Shown here piece after piece: positions 33,524-41,901 of a stretch of 46,048 nt of DNA. The stretch covers positions 1-46,048 of the forward strand of contig JAJEIH010000072.1 of assembly GCA_022827685.1 (NCBI GenBank), in the 5' to 3' direction. Origin of the DNA: Alphaproteobacteria bacterium (lineage in GTDB: Bacteria > Pseudomonadota > Alphaproteobacteria > Bin95). Each line of letters starts with the position of its first letter. Positions within the stretch are counted from its first letter, which is position 1. The position numbers and the translations under genes are program-made. The notes under the pieces were generated by a model, which saw only the letters and a list, made by a program, of their open reading frames with translations, was not told where the DNA came from and searched no databases.

Positions 33524-33573
33524 TGACTCTTCCCTTCCGCCTGCGGGCCGGCGCAGCCGCATGTCCCTTGTCC
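33524..33573. repeat. 50-bp element, copy 1 (copy 2 at 33757-33806)
   Basis: The two copies agree at 48 of 50 bases and are in direct orientation, 233 bases apart, bracketing the REPIN-like element. Each contains CTGCGGGCCGGCGCAG, a 5-bp hairpin with a GC-rich loop, so it is a candidate REP-type unit. Confidence 0.75.
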
Positions 33574-33585
33574 GCCGTCCCTTTC

Positions 33586-33712
33586 GTCACCCCGGCCTCC
33601 GAGCCGGGGTCCAGCTACAGCGTTCCCGGCGGGCGCAGCCGGGGAGAACAGGCGCGACCGCCCCGGGCCGCCGCACGGCCGCACTGGACCCCGGCTCGGA
33701 GGCCGGGGTGAC
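33586..33712. repeat. REPIN-like inverted repeat with 29-bp perfect arms
   Basis: Arms 33586-33614 and 33684-33712 are exact complements (GTCACCCCGGCCTCCGAGCC..., outward ends GTCAC/GTGAC). They enclose 69 GC-rich bases. Each arm itself contains a CCCCGGC/GCCGGGG hairpin. The arm motif is the kind of dispersed palindrome seen in many Rhodospirillales-like genomes; that origin is from general knowledge, not a search. Confidence 0.75.
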
Positions 33713-33734
33713 AGTTGAGGCCATCTCCCATGAG

Positions 33735-33980
33735 TCACAATCCGACGCCGTTGGTATGACTCTTCCCTTCCGTCTGCGGGCCGGCGCAGCCGCATGGCCC
33801 TTGTCCATCGCCCCGAACGGCGCGCCCGGCGCGGTGGTGCCCGGCCAGGGCGCGGTCGTCCTCCGGCGGCGGCGCTGCGCTGGTGTCCTCCGCGCAGGCG
33901 CCGGCAAGGGCCGCGGCGGCAGGGGCGAGCCTTTCGGCCGGCATCGCCGCCAGTGCGGGTCGGGGGTCGGTTGCCGTCAT
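33735..33980 (-). CDS. Doubtful 81-residue open frame with strong ribosome site
   Basis: AAGGAGGAAC precedes the ATG at 33980 by a good distance, which is rarely by chance. The product begins MTATDPRPALAAMPAERLAP, is Ala/Pro-rich, matches no family I recognise, and its last 20 or so codons lie in copy 2 of the 50-bp repeat. It could be a small gene whose 3' end was replaced by the repeat, or no gene at all. An orphan promoter lies about 230 bases upstream. Confidence 0.25.
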   Translation of the reverse strand: MTATDPRPALAAMPAERLAPAAAALAGACAEDTSAAPPPEDDRALAGHHRAGRAVRGDGQGPCGCAGPQTEGKSHTNGVGL

Positions 33981-34211
33981 CGTTCCTCCTTCTGCCGACC
34001 AGGAGCGGGTCCCTGTTTCGCGCGTATCCCGCGCGGGCGCCTGTGCGTGTGCCGGCGCGCGTATCGCGGCGGCGCGGCTCGCGCGCCTGATTGCGCGCGC
34101 GATGCGGAGGACGCACTCCTCCCGTCGGCTTCTCACGGGTTTTCAGAAAGTGGCGCCGCCCGGCCGCGCAACGCCCGGGACGCGGCTCCGGATGCCGCTT
34201 CCCTGGGGACC

Positions 34212-34238
34212 ATCATAACACAATCCGCCAGATGTCAA
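34212..34238 (-). promoter_or_regulatory. Strong orphan promoter with AT-rich upstream patch
   Basis: On the minus strand a consensus TTGACA (34238-34233) and TATGAT (34217-34212) are 15 bases apart. The 34245-34285 stretch immediately upstream is AT-rich and contains an imperfect inverted repeat (34247-34258/34272-34283, CATGAA...TTCATG). The predicted RNA carries hairpins at 34122-34106 (GGAGGA/TCCTCC) and 34099-34080 (CGCGCGC/GCGCGCG) before the doubtful frame at 33980. No known RNA family was recognised. Confidence 0.5.
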
Positions 34239-34351
34239 GCCCAAAACATGAACAAAAAGCAATTTCAGCAGATTTTTTTCATGATTCGAGAAGCCGGGAG
34301 GACTGCCGGGGACGACGGCTGCGGCCGGTTCTTCTCCTGCATCGATAGCCT

Positions 34352-34999
34352 TTATCCCCCGCCTGCCGCCGTGTCCATCCGGCCTTCGTTTGCCTCCTCG
34401 GCGCGCCGGCGGCCGGGGCGGGCGTGGAGGCGGGCGTCGTAGTCCCGGAGGACCTGCGGCACGGCGACGTCGCGGCGGCCGGCCCAGCCGAGGCAGGAGC
34501 CCAGCATGATGTCGGCGACCGAGAAGGTCTCGCCCAGCAGCCACGGCCGGCCGTCGGCCAGCGCCGACTCGGCCTTGGCCGCCTGCTTCAGCCAGTATTC
34601 GCGCGCGCCCGACACCGCGACCGGCGCCTCGCCGTAGATTTCCGAAAGGTCCCCGTGGCGGCGGATGACGTAGAGCGAGGTCGCGTCCAGCTCCATCGCC
34701 ACGTAGAAGCACCATTCCAGCACCCGCGCGCGCTCGGCCTCCGGCCAGAGGTCCATCCGGTCGCGGAAGCGCGCCGCAAGCTCCAGCGCGATGGCGCCGG
34801 ACTCGGTGTAGCGCACGCCGTCGATCTCCATCGTCGGGATCTTGTGCAGCGGATTGACGGCGCGGTAGGCGGGCGCCGTCTGCTCCGGCGTGCGCGTGCG
34901 GATCGGCGTCGTCCCGTATGTCAGGCCGAGCTCCTGCAGGGTCCAGTGGACGCGGAGCGCGCGGGTGGAGACGATGCCCCAGACGTGGATTGCGGTCAT
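34352..34999 (-). CDS. Glutathione S-transferase family protein
   Basis: A 215-residue GST. The thioredoxin-like N-terminus has VWGIVSTRALRVHWTLQELGLTY with a Ser in the usual active position, then NPLHKIPTMEIDGVRYTESGAIALELA with the cis-Pro and the ES glutathione-binding pair. The helical domain contains FSVADIMLGSCLGWA, the conserved N-capping box. The ATG overlaps the stop of the FAD/Fe-S dehydrogenase as ATGA, so it is the final gene of that unit. The tail after residue 195 is Arg/Gly-rich. Confidence 0.9.
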   Translation of the reverse strand: MTAIHVWGIVSTRALRVHWTLQELGLTYGTTPIRTRTPEQTAPAYRAVNPLHKIPTMEIDGVRYTESGAIALELAARFRDRMDLWPEAERARVLEWCFYVAMELDATSLYVIRRHGDLSEIYGEAPVAVSGAREYWLKQAAKAESALADGRPWLLGETFSVADIMLGSCLGWAGRRDVAVPQVLRDYDARLHARPGRRRAEEANEGRMDTAAGGG

Positions 35000-37944
35000 G
35001 CAAGCGCCCTTTCGAGAATGCGCGCGGGATGTTCGGCTTGTCTGCCGGCGCCGTCGGCGATCTGGTGGCGGCAGCTCGTGCCGTCGGCGGCGATGAGCGT
35101 GTCCCGCCCCTCGGCCCGCACGGCCGGCAGCAGCGCCGCCTCGGCCATTGTCATCGAGACCTCGTAATGCTCGGCCTCGTAGCCGAAGCTGCCGGCCATG
35201 CCGCAGCAGGAGCTCTCGACCAGCTCCGGCTCCAGCCCCGGCACCAGCGCGAGCGCGGCCAGAACGGCATCCGGCCCGTCGAAGCTCTTGCGGTGGCAAT
35301 GGGCGTGGACGAGCGCGCGGCCTTCGGGCAGGGCGCCGAGCCGTTCCGCCAGCCGCTCCGCCGCCTCGCCTTCCGAGACCAGGCTCTCCAGCATGACGGC
35401 GCTTTCCCCGACGCGGGCGCTCTCCGGCCCCGGCAGCACGGCCTGCAGCTCGTCGCGGAAGGTGAACAGGCAGGACGGCTCCAGCCCGACAATGGGCGCG
35501 CCGGCCTCGGCATGGGGCAGCAGCATGGCGACGGAGCGGCGCATTTCGGCCCGCGCCCGGTCGATCCGCCCGGCCGCCAGCCAGCTGCGCCCGCAACAGG
35601 GGGGCCGCGCGCCGCCGGCCCCGCGCGGATGGCGCACGCGGAAGCCGGCGGCCTCCAGCACGGCCACGGCCGCGCGCGCGTTCTCCGGCTCGAACGCGGT
35701 GTTGAAGCAGTCGGCGAACAGCAGAACCTCCGGCTGCCCGTTCGCCGGCTCCCCGCCATCGGCCGGGTCGAAGCGGTCCCGCCGCCAGGCCGGCAGCCGG
35801 CGATGCCGGGAGAAGCCGGTCGCGCGCTCGCGCAGCGCGCGCAGCGGCCGGGCCCGCTCGGCGGCGTTGAGCAGCGGGGCAAGCGGCGCCAGCCGGGGCG
35901 CGTAATGCGGCAGGGAGGACACCAGCCGGTCGCGGAGCGTCAGGCCGCGCCTGGCCTTGTACTGGTGCAGGAACTCGACCTTCATCCGCGCCATGTCCAC
36001 CCCGGTCGGGCATTCGCGCCGGCAGCCCTTGCAGCCGACGCAGAGCTCCATGGTGCGGGCCATGTCGTCGGAGGTGAGCGCATCCGGCCCAAGCTGGCCG
36101 GAGAGCGCGAGCCGCAGCGTGTTGGCGCGCCCGCGCGTCAGGTCCCGCTCCCGCCCGGTCGCCCGGAAGGAGGGGCACATCACGCCGGGGTCGGCCTTGC
36201 GGCACGCGCCGTTGTTGTTGCACATCTCGGCCGCGCCGAGGAAGCCGCCCGGCCAGTCGGACCAGTCGAGCGCCGGGGCGAGCGGAGCCGCGGCGTAGCC
36301 CGGCCTGAAGCGGAAGAGCGCGCGGTCGTCCATCCGGGGCGCGCGGACGATCTTGCCGGGATTGAAGAGGCCGGCCGGGTCGAAGGCGTCCTTCACCTCC
36401 TCGAAGGCGCGCACGAGCGAAGGCCCGAACATGCGCTCGTGGAACTCCGAGCGGACGATGCCGTCGCCATGCTCGCCGGAATGGCTGCCCTTGTATTCGC
36501 GCACCATGGCGAAGGCTTCCTCCGCGATGGCGCGCATGGCCGCCGCGCCCTGCGGCTGCTTCAGGTTCAGCACCGGGCGCACATGCAAGAGGCCGACCGA
36601 GGCGTGGGCGTACCAGGTGCCGGTCGTGCCGTGCTTCTCGAAGACGCGCGTCAGCCGGTCGGTGAAATCGCCCAGGTCCTCCAGCGGCACGGCGCAGTCC
36701 TCGATGAAGGAGACCGGCTTGCCCTCGGTCTTCATCGACATGACGATGTTGAGCCCCGCCTCGCGCACGCCCCAGATGCGGGCCTGGAGCGCCGGATCGG
36801 CGGCCCGGACGACGGCGCCCGGGTGGCCGAGATCGCTCATCGCGTCTTCGAGCGCGTCCAGCCTGGCGAGCAGCGGCGCCCGGTCGTCACCGGCGAACTC
36901 GACCAGCAGCAGCGCGTCCGGCCGTCCCTGCACGACCTCATGCACGGTCTCGCGGAACATCTGGATGCCGCGCCCGAGCTCGATGATGGTGCGGTCCACC
37001 AGTTCGACGGCATCGGGGCCGAGCGCCACCAGCCGGGGCACCGCGTCCATGGCGTCGCGGAAGCGCGGGAAATGGCACACGCCCAGCACCCTGTGCGGCG
37101 GCACGGGCTGGAGATCGACCTCGATCGCGGTGAAGAAGCCGAGCGTGCCTTCGGAGCCCACCAGCAGATGCGCCATGTTGTGCCCGGCGGCCTCGACGCT
37201 TTCGAGATTGTAGCCGCCGACCTTGCGCAGCACGTCCGGGAAGCCGCGCGCGATGGCGTCGCGCTCGCGCTCGGCGATGGCGCGCACCCGGCGCACGAGG
37301 TCGATATAACCGGGCGTGCCGCCGCCGGCGCCGAGATTGCCCGGCACATTGGCGAAGCGGTGGCGGCTGCCGTCGGCCAGGATCGCCTCGACGGCGTGGG
37401 TGTTGTGGACCATGTTGCCGTAGCGGATCGAGCGCGAGCCGCAGGAGTTGTTCGCCGCCATGCCGCCGAGCGTGGCCCGGCTGGCGGTGGAGATATCGAC
37501 CGGGAACATGAGGCCGTCGCGGCGGAGCCGGGCATTCAGCCGCCCGAGCACGACGCCCGGCTCGACCCGCGCCCGGCGCCCCTCGGCATCGATTGCGAGA
37601 ATGCGGTCCAGATGCGCGGAGCAGTCCACCACCAGCGCCTCGCCGACGGTCTGGCCCGCCTGCGAGGTGCCGCCGCCGCGCGCCAGCACCGGCACGCCTT
37701 CCTCGCGCGCGACCGCGAGCGCCGCCTCGACATCGGCGACGGAGCGCGGCCGGACCACGCCTATCGGCTCGATCTGGTAGATGGAGGCGTCGGTGGCATA
37801 GCGCCCGCGCTCGAACGGGTCGAACAGCACCTCGCCCTCGATCTCCGCGCGAAGCCGCGCCGCCAGCCGGGGATCGCCGACCCGGTCGCCGGCCCTGCGT
37901 TTCGCCATTACCGGACCCGCCACGGTCCGCCGGCTGTTCTGCAT
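34996..37944 (-). CDS. FAD-linked oxidase fused to Fe-S/CCG domains (YdiJ-, D-2-hydroxyacid dehydrogenase-like)
   Basis: A 982-residue protein. Residues 40-270 are the FAD-binding PCMH domain (RPRSVADVEAALAVAREEGVPVLARGGGTSQAG, LGGMAANNSCGSRSIRYG). Next comes the FAD-oxidase C domain with YKGSHSGEHGDGIVRSEFH, whose His are catalytic. Then CVGCKGCRRECPTGVDMARMK holds a [4Fe-4S], and two CCG cysteine-rich segments (PPCCGRSWL, SSCCGMAGSFGYE) follow. Family members oxidise D-2-hydroxyglutarate or D-lactate and pass electrons to the membrane. The ATG at 37944 has GAGGAAA; a second ATG at 37908 overlaps the M48 stop (TAATG) and is also plausible. Confidence 0.9.
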   Translation of the reverse strand: MQNSRRTVAGPVMAKRRAGDRVGDPRLAARLRAEIEGEVLFDPFERGRYATDASIYQIEPIGVVRPRSVADVEAALAVAREEGVPVLARGGGTSQAGQTVGEALVVDCSAHLDRILAIDAEGRRARVEPGVVLGRLNARLRRDGLMFPVDISTASRATLGGMAANNSCGSRSIRYGNMVHNTHAVEAILADGSRHRFANVPGNLGAGGGTPGYIDLVRRVRAIAERERDAIARGFPDVLRKVGGYNLESVEAAGHNMAHLLVGSEGTLGFFTAIEVDLQPVPPHRVLGVCHFPRFRDAMDAVPRLVALGPDAVELVDRTIIELGRGIQMFRETVHEVVQGRPDALLLVEFAGDDRAPLLARLDALEDAMSDLGHPGAVVRAADPALQARIWGVREAGLNIVMSMKTEGKPVSFIEDCAVPLEDLGDFTDRLTRVFEKHGTTGTWYAHASVGLLHVRPVLNLKQPQGAAAMRAIAEEAFAMVREYKGSHSGEHGDGIVRSEFHERMFGPSLVRAFEEVKDAFDPAGLFNPGKIVRAPRMDDRALFRFRPGYAAAPLAPALDWSDWPGGFLGAAEMCNNNGACRKADPGVMCPSFRATGRERDLTRGRANTLRLALSGQLGPDALTSDDMARTMELCVGCKGCRRECPTGVDMARMKVEFLHQYKARRGLTLRDRLVSSLPHYAPRLAPLAPLLNAAERARPLRALRERATGFSRHRRLPAWRRDRFDPADGGEPANGQPEVLLFADCFNTAFEPENARAAVAVLEAAGFRVRHPRGAGGARPPCCGRSWLAAGRIDRARAEMRRSVAMLLPHAEAGAPIVGLEPSCLFTFRDELQAVLPGPESARVGESAVMLESLVSEGEAAERLAERLGALPEGRALVHAHCHRKSFDGPDAVLAALALVPGLEPELVESSCCGMAGSFGYEAEHYEVSMTMAEAALLPAVRAEGRDTLIAADGTSCRHQIADGAGRQAEHPARILERALA

Positions 37945-38981
37945 GCGGTTTCCTCGCCCCCGGTCCCGGCGCGGCCCGCCGCCTGCCAGCTCTTCCAGCC
38001 ATAGCGGACGCAGGCAAGGCCTTCGGCCGAGCGCCAGCGCTTCTTCACCGATATGACGCCGCTGTGCCCGGTGCCGGGATTGGCCCAGCGCGTCTCGGCC
38101 GCGCCGGACTCCAGCGCCCGGCGCCGCGCCTCGGAGGCCAGCGCGGCGTCGGTGCGAAGCCCGGTCGAGAGGGCGTATTGGAGCGCGCGCCGGTTCGCGA
38201 TCCAGCGGGCGATGCGCTCGTCATTGGCCGGGTGCGTGCGCGCCATCGCCATGCCGAGCGGGCCGTAGCCGCCGTCCCGGCCTTCCTTGGTGCGCGCGAG
38301 CCGCATCAGCATCCTTTCGCCCGCCTCCAGCGGCACGCCGGCTTCCGCCAGGATGAGCGCAGAGTAATAGTCCGCCTCCAGCTCGTGCTGCCGGGAATAG
38401 GCCAGCGCGCCGATTCCGAGGCCCATCGACCCGCCGGTATGCGCCATGTCCCCCATGCAGTCGCTGTCGGAACGGTCGCAGATCACGGCCCCGACGAGAG
38501 TGCCCGCGAGAAGCCCGCCAAGCGCGCCCACGCCGGCATCGCCCATGCGCTTGTCCACATGGTCCGCGATGACATGGCCGTATTCATGCGCCAGCACGGC
38601 GGCGATTTCCTCGTCCGACCCGGCTGCGCTGAGCAGGCCCGCATTCATCGTCACCCGGTGGCTGCCATCGACATGGGCGTTGATCTCCCGGTTGCGCGAG
38701 CGGATCGGGCTGCGCGTCAGGATCGCGCCGCAATTCGCGCCCCGCATGCGCTGGCAGACCCGGTGCGCCGCCGGGCGGATATGGCGGACGACGCGCGCGA
38801 GCGAGGCGTGCTGGCCCGCTTCGTCGAGCTGCCTGTTCCGGGGAATGGCGCCGGCCTGCAACAGGCGGCGCGCCTCCTGCTTCTCGGCCCCGGTTGCGGG
38901 CACGCCCGGGCGGTCCACCCCGGAGCAGGCGGCGAGAAGGAGCGCCAGAAGCGCAGCCGGAACGGCGCCGGACCGCGCCAC
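37908..38981 (-). CDS. M48-family metalloprotease lipoprotein with 17-kDa-antigen-like tail
   Basis: A 357-residue periplasmic zinc protease. A lipoprotein signal LLALLLAAC places the lipidated Cys at 19. HEYGH (132-136) and SRQHELEAD (Glu 200) are the M48 zinc site. It resembles the BepA/LoiP quality-control proteases. The last 40 residues, ANPGTGHSGVISVKKRW and CVRYG, look like the C-terminal surface-antigen module (17kDa_Anti_2) and are not usual in M48 proteins. It begins with GTG at 38981, two bases after the oxidoreductase stop, with GGGGGCG upstream. Its end overlaps the dehydrogenase gene. Confidence 0.85.
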   Translation of the reverse strand: MARSGAVPAALLALLLAACSGVDRPGVPATGAEKQEARRLLQAGAIPRNRQLDEAGQHASLARVVRHIRPAAHRVCQRMRGANCGAILTRSPIRSRNREINAHVDGSHRVTMNAGLLSAAGSDEEIAAVLAHEYGHVIADHVDKRMGDAGVGALGGLLAGTLVGAVICDRSDSDCMGDMAHTGGSMGLGIGALAYSRQHELEADYYSALILAEAGVPLEAGERMLMRLARTKEGRDGGYGPLGMAMARTHPANDERIARWIANRRALQYALSTGLRTDAALASEARRRALESGAAETRWANPGTGHSGVISVKKRWRSAEGLACVRYGWKSWQAAGRAGTGGEETACRTAGGPWRVR

Positions 38982-38983
38982 CG

Positions 38984-39994
38984 CTACGCCCCCATGACGA
39001 TGGCGACCCGGCCGACGGCGCGGCGTCCGAGCACGGCCGCCATGGCGTCCCGGAACCCGTCCAGCGGGAAGGTCTGCTCGACATGCGGCTTCAGGCGGCC
39101 TTCCTCGAACCAGGCGAACAGCTGCGCCATGCCGGCCCGCATCCGGTCCTCGACCTCGTAGCGGATGTCGTTCGGGCTCCAGCCGACATAGGTGCCGAAA
39201 TTCATGCCGATCACACTCACCGTCTTGACCAGCAGGATGTTGGCCGGGATCTGCTGGATCGCGCCGCCGGCGAAGCCGACCGGCATAATGCGCCCCTCGA
39301 AGGCGATGCAGCGCAGCGACTGCCCGAAGACCTCGCCGCCGACCGGGTCGTAGATGACATCCGCGCCGCGCCCGCCGGTCAGCGCCAGCACCTCCTCGCG
39401 GAAATCGGCCTCGCGGTAGTTGATGACATGGTCCGCGCCATGCGCGCGCGCGGCCGCCAGCTTCTCCCCGGAGCCGGCCGTGCCGATGACGCGCGCGCCC
39501 AGGATCTTGCCGATCTCGACGGCGGCGATGCCGACGCCGCCGGCCGCGCCGTGGACCAGCAGCGTTTCGCCCCGGGCCAGCCGCAGCATGTTCGGCCAGC
39601 AAAGCGCGGCGTATGAGGTGTGGTAGGAGTTGGTGAAGGCGATGGCGTGGCGGAACTCCATGGCTTCCGGGATCGCGAAGGTGTTCACCTCCAGCGCGAC
39701 GGCCTCCTCCGCCAGCGCGCCCCAGTCGAGCACCGCCAGCACCCGGTCGCCCGGCCGGAAGCGCGTGACCTCCGCGCCGACCTCGGTGACGACGCCCGCA
39801 TATTCGCTGCCGGGAACGAAGGGGCGCGGCGGCCGGCGCTGGTAACGGCCCTGCACCACCAGCGACATGGCGAAGGAGACGCCGCAGGCGCGTCCGCTGA
39901 TGCGCACATGGCGCGGCCCGAGCTCGGGCGGCGGCATCTCCCGGATTTCGAGTTCGTCGAACGGCTTCCAGTCATCCACGACCACCGCGCGCAT
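38984..39994 (-). CDS. NADPH:quinone oxidoreductase, zinc-free MDR family
   Basis: A 336-residue medium-chain reductase of the quinone oxidoreductase type. GSEYAGVVTEVG and FRPGDRVLA lie in the GroES-like half, and LLVHGAAGGVGIAAVEIGKILGARVIGTAGS is the nucleotide-binding Rossmann motif. The structural and catalytic zinc cysteines of alcohol dehydrogenases are absent. It reduces quinones or enones with NADPH. It is the first gene of a minus-strand unit (oxidoreductase, protease, dehydrogenase, GST) and is divergent from the methyltransferase gene, with under 40 bases for both promoters. Confidence 0.9.
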   Translation of the reverse strand: MRAVVVDDWKPFDELEIREMPPPELGPRHVRISGRACGVSFAMSLVVQGRYQRRPPRPFVPGSEYAGVVTEVGAEVTRFRPGDRVLAVLDWGALAEEAVALEVNTFAIPEAMEFRHAIAFTNSYHTSYAALCWPNMLRLARGETLLVHGAAGGVGIAAVEIGKILGARVIGTAGSGEKLAAARAHGADHVINYREADFREEVLALTGGRGADVIYDPVGGEVFGQSLRCIAFEGRIMPVGFAGGAIQQIPANILLVKTVSVIGMNFGTYVGWSPNDIRYEVEDRMRAGMAQLFAWFEEGRLKPHVEQTFPLDGFRDAMAAVLGRRAVGRVAIVMGA

Positions 39995-40032
39995 GGACAG
40001 CCCCGCCTCCCATGTCCAGAATCGGCGCCGTC

Positions 40033-40560
40033 ATGAAAGGCTATTTCGGCATCGGCGTCGAGGGGCTGAGCAAGCCGCTCAACGCCGGCAACCTGTTCCG
40101 CTCGGCGCAGGCCTTCGGCGCGAGTTTCCTCTTTACGGTCGGGGCCAGCTATGCGGAAGGAGCGGGGCGCGGCGGCGGCGACACCTCGCATGCGCCGGGC
40201 CGGGTGCCGCTCTACGCCTTTCCCGACGCCGGCGCCATGGTGCTGCCGCGCGGCTGCGCGCTGGTGGGGGTGGAGCTGCTCGACGAGGCGGTGGACCTGC
40301 CGAGCTTCCGCCATCCGGCGCGCGCGGCCTATATCCTGGGTCCCGAGCGCGACTCGCTCTCCGGGCCGGTGCTGGAGCGCTGCAGCCATGTCGTCCGCAT
40401 TCCCACGTCCTTCTGCGTCAATGTCGCCATGGCCGGCGCCATCGTGATGTACGACAGGGCGACGACGCTCGGCCGCTTCGCGCCCCGCCCGCTCCGCCCC
40501 GGCGGCCCGCCGGAACCGCTGCCGCCCCACGTCCACGGCAAGACCAGGCGGCGGGCTTGA
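40033..40560 (+). CDS. TrmH/SpoU-type RNA methyltransferase
   Basis: A 175-residue knotted SAM-dependent methyltransferase. NAGNLFRSAQAFGA is motif 1, AAYILGPERDSLS motif 2 and VRIPTSFCVNVAMAGAIVMYD motif 3, together forming the SPOUT trefoil knot. Motif 3 has CVN rather than SLN. It 2'-O-methylates tRNA or rRNA ribose; the target is not known. The start at 40033 (MKGYFGIG) fits relatives; an ATG at 40012 adds seven residues. Neither has a clear ribosome site. The tail is Pro/Arg-rich. Confidence 0.87.
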   Translation: MKGYFGIGVEGLSKPLNAGNLFRSAQAFGASFLFTVGASYAEGAGRGGGDTSHAPGRVPLYAFPDAGAMVLPRGCALVGVELLDEAVDLPSFRHPARAAYILGPERDSLSGPVLERCSHVVRIPTSFCVNVAMAGAIVMYDRATTLGRFAPRPLRPGGPPEPLPPHVHGKTRRRA

Positions 40561-40579
40561 GCGCCGGCAGGGCGGCGGC

Positions 40580-41122
40580 ATGACCCGCATGGAGACCGGC
40601 CGCTTGCTGCTGCGGCCCTTCGAGGAGGGCGACAGGCCGGGCTACCGGGCGATCCGCCTGAAGCCCGGCGTGACGCGCTTCCTGCCGAGCCATACGGAGT
40701 ATCCGGCAGAAGCCGCGCGCCGCGCCGATGCGGCAGTTGAGGCGTTCCGTGAGGCATGGAAACAGGACGGCTACGGCCCCTGGGCGGTCGTCGAGCGCGC
40801 CTCGGGCCACCTTGTCGGGCATCTGGGGCTCCGGCGGCTGCCCGAACGCGGCGAAACCGAACTCCTGTTCCTGATCGATCCCGACGCGCAGGGGCGGGGC
40901 TATGCGACCGAGGGCGGGCGCGCCGCGCTGGCATACGGGTTCGACAGGCTGGCGCTGCCGGCGGTCGCGGCCTTTGCGCTGCCGGAGAATGCCGCCTCCA
41001 TCGCCGTGCTTGAACGCCTCGGCATGAGACGCAGCGCCGGCCTCGTCCGAGCCTTCGGTCTGGAGGTGCTGAGATTCGGGATCGAGGTGCGCGATTTTCA
41101 GCGCCGCGCTCAGGGTGAATAA
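40580..41122 (+). CDS. GNAT N-acetyltransferase (RimJ/RimL-like)
   Basis: A 180-residue acetyltransferase. METGRLLLRPFEEGD is the typical N-terminus, VGHLGLRRLP the central strand, and DPDAQGRGYATEGGRAALAYGF is the acetyl-CoA pyrophosphate loop (Q-x-x-G-x-A). NAASIAVLERLGMRR is the C-terminal motif B. The substrate could be a protein N-terminus or a small amine. It follows the methyltransferase by 19 bases and overlaps the convergent unknown gene by 13 bases. Confidence 0.9.
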   Translation: MTRMETGRLLLRPFEEGDRPGYRAIRLKPGVTRFLPSHTEYPAEAARRADAAVEAFREAWKQDGYGPWAVVERASGHLVGHLGLRRLPERGETELLFLIDPDAQGRGYATEGGRAALAYGFDRLALPAVAAFALPENAASIAVLERLGMRRSAGLVRAFGLEVLRFGIEVRDFQRRAQGE

Positions 41123-41880
41123 CGTTCGAGAACCATCTGTGCGTGGGCGCGGACGGCCAGTCGCTCGCCGGACGCCCAGCGTCCGAGCAGCGTCCTGTAC
41201 GGGCAGGCGACGAACGCGACCTCGTCGCCGGCAACGGCAAGGGCGAATGTCTCGACCTCCTCGCGGTGCCGCGCCTTTGCGCTCCGGTCCACCTCCCTCC
41301 CGTCGAACGGCCGGGTATCCGGCTCGGCGTAGAGATAGAAGAGGATCGGTCGCAGGCCCTTGTGCGGTCCGTCGCGGTGGACGTCTGTCCGCAGGGCGAA
41401 TGCATGCTTGAATAGTTGCGCCGCGTCGAGGCGCAGATACGCATGGCTGTCCTGGTGCAACCTGTCCCGCACGCCCTCATAGCCGGTCATCCGCTCGCCC
41501 CAGCACAGGCGCCAATAGGCCTCGCTCAGAGACGGCGCCACCTTCTTCCGGAACGGCTCATACCGCTTGGATTCGATCCCGATGAGCGCGGAAGGCGTTG
41601 CAACGAGACAGTCCAGCACCGGATGTCGTCCACCCCGCCAGGGAAAGCGTATCGTCGCCTCGAGCGCCAGCGACCGGGCGGGCCAGACTTCTCCTTCGCA
41701 GCCCGGCAGCGGCGGCAAGTCCTGCACCCGGTTCAGGAAGAAGCCGAGAGTGTTGGCGGCGAGGGCGGCCGACGACTCCGGACTGTCGAACTTGCCGCTC
41801 GCAATTTCATTGCCCGGTGCGGCTCCGAACGCTGCCGCGACTTGCCGACCGGGCACGCCCGGCAGGAATCGGTCCGCCAT
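41110..41880 (-). CDS. Protein of unknown function, possible PD-(D/E)XK nuclease fold
   Basis: A 256-residue protein that I do not recognise as a named family. HPVLDCLVATPSALIGIESKRYEPF has an Asp, a hydrophobic strand and ESK, the D...ExK arrangement of PD-(D/E)XK nucleases. A basic KRYEPFRKK and conserved-looking aromatic blocks (AYWRLCWGERMTGYEGVRD, LRPILFYLYAEP) follow. No signal peptide or membrane helix is seen. The ATG at 41880 lies 21 bases from the end of the LysR gene and has weak GGAAAA upstream. A DNA-acting role is a guess from the motif. Confidence 0.65.
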   Translation of the reverse strand: MADRFLPGVPGRQVAAAFGAAPGNEIASGKFDSPESSAALAANTLGFFLNRVQDLPPLPGCEGEVWPARSLALEATIRFPWRGGRHPVLDCLVATPSALIGIESKRYEPFRKKVAPSLSEAYWRLCWGERMTGYEGVRDRLHQDSHAYLRLDAAQLFKHAFALRTDVHRDGPHKGLRPILFYLYAEPDTRPFDGREVDRSAKARHREEVETFALAVAGDEVAFVACPYRTLLGRWASGERLAVRAHAQMVLERYSP

Positions 41881-41901
41881 TTTTCCTTCCCCGGCAGCCT
41901 T

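Larger units (their letters stand above)
33303..34351. other. Repeat-rich intergenic region without a firm gene
   Basis: Over 1 kb between tRNA-Glu and the GST gene. All six frames were considered; the open frames are Arg/Pro/Ala-rich and end in repeats, so none is a clear protein. The region holds a 22-bp repeat pair, a phased TGTCATG array, two copies of a 50-bp element, a REPIN-like inverted repeat, an AT-rich patch and one strong minus-strand promoter, listed separately. Confidence 0.7.

Noticed and set aside
34271..34283. Run of T at 34273-34279 as a plus-strand terminator
   Set aside because: No plus-strand gene ends nearby and the run belongs to an AT-rich patch upstream of the minus-strand promoter.
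34918..38004. 1028-residue open frame opposite the FAD/Fe-S dehydrogenase
   Set aside because: No family pattern; it mirrors the codon bias of the real minus-strand gene.
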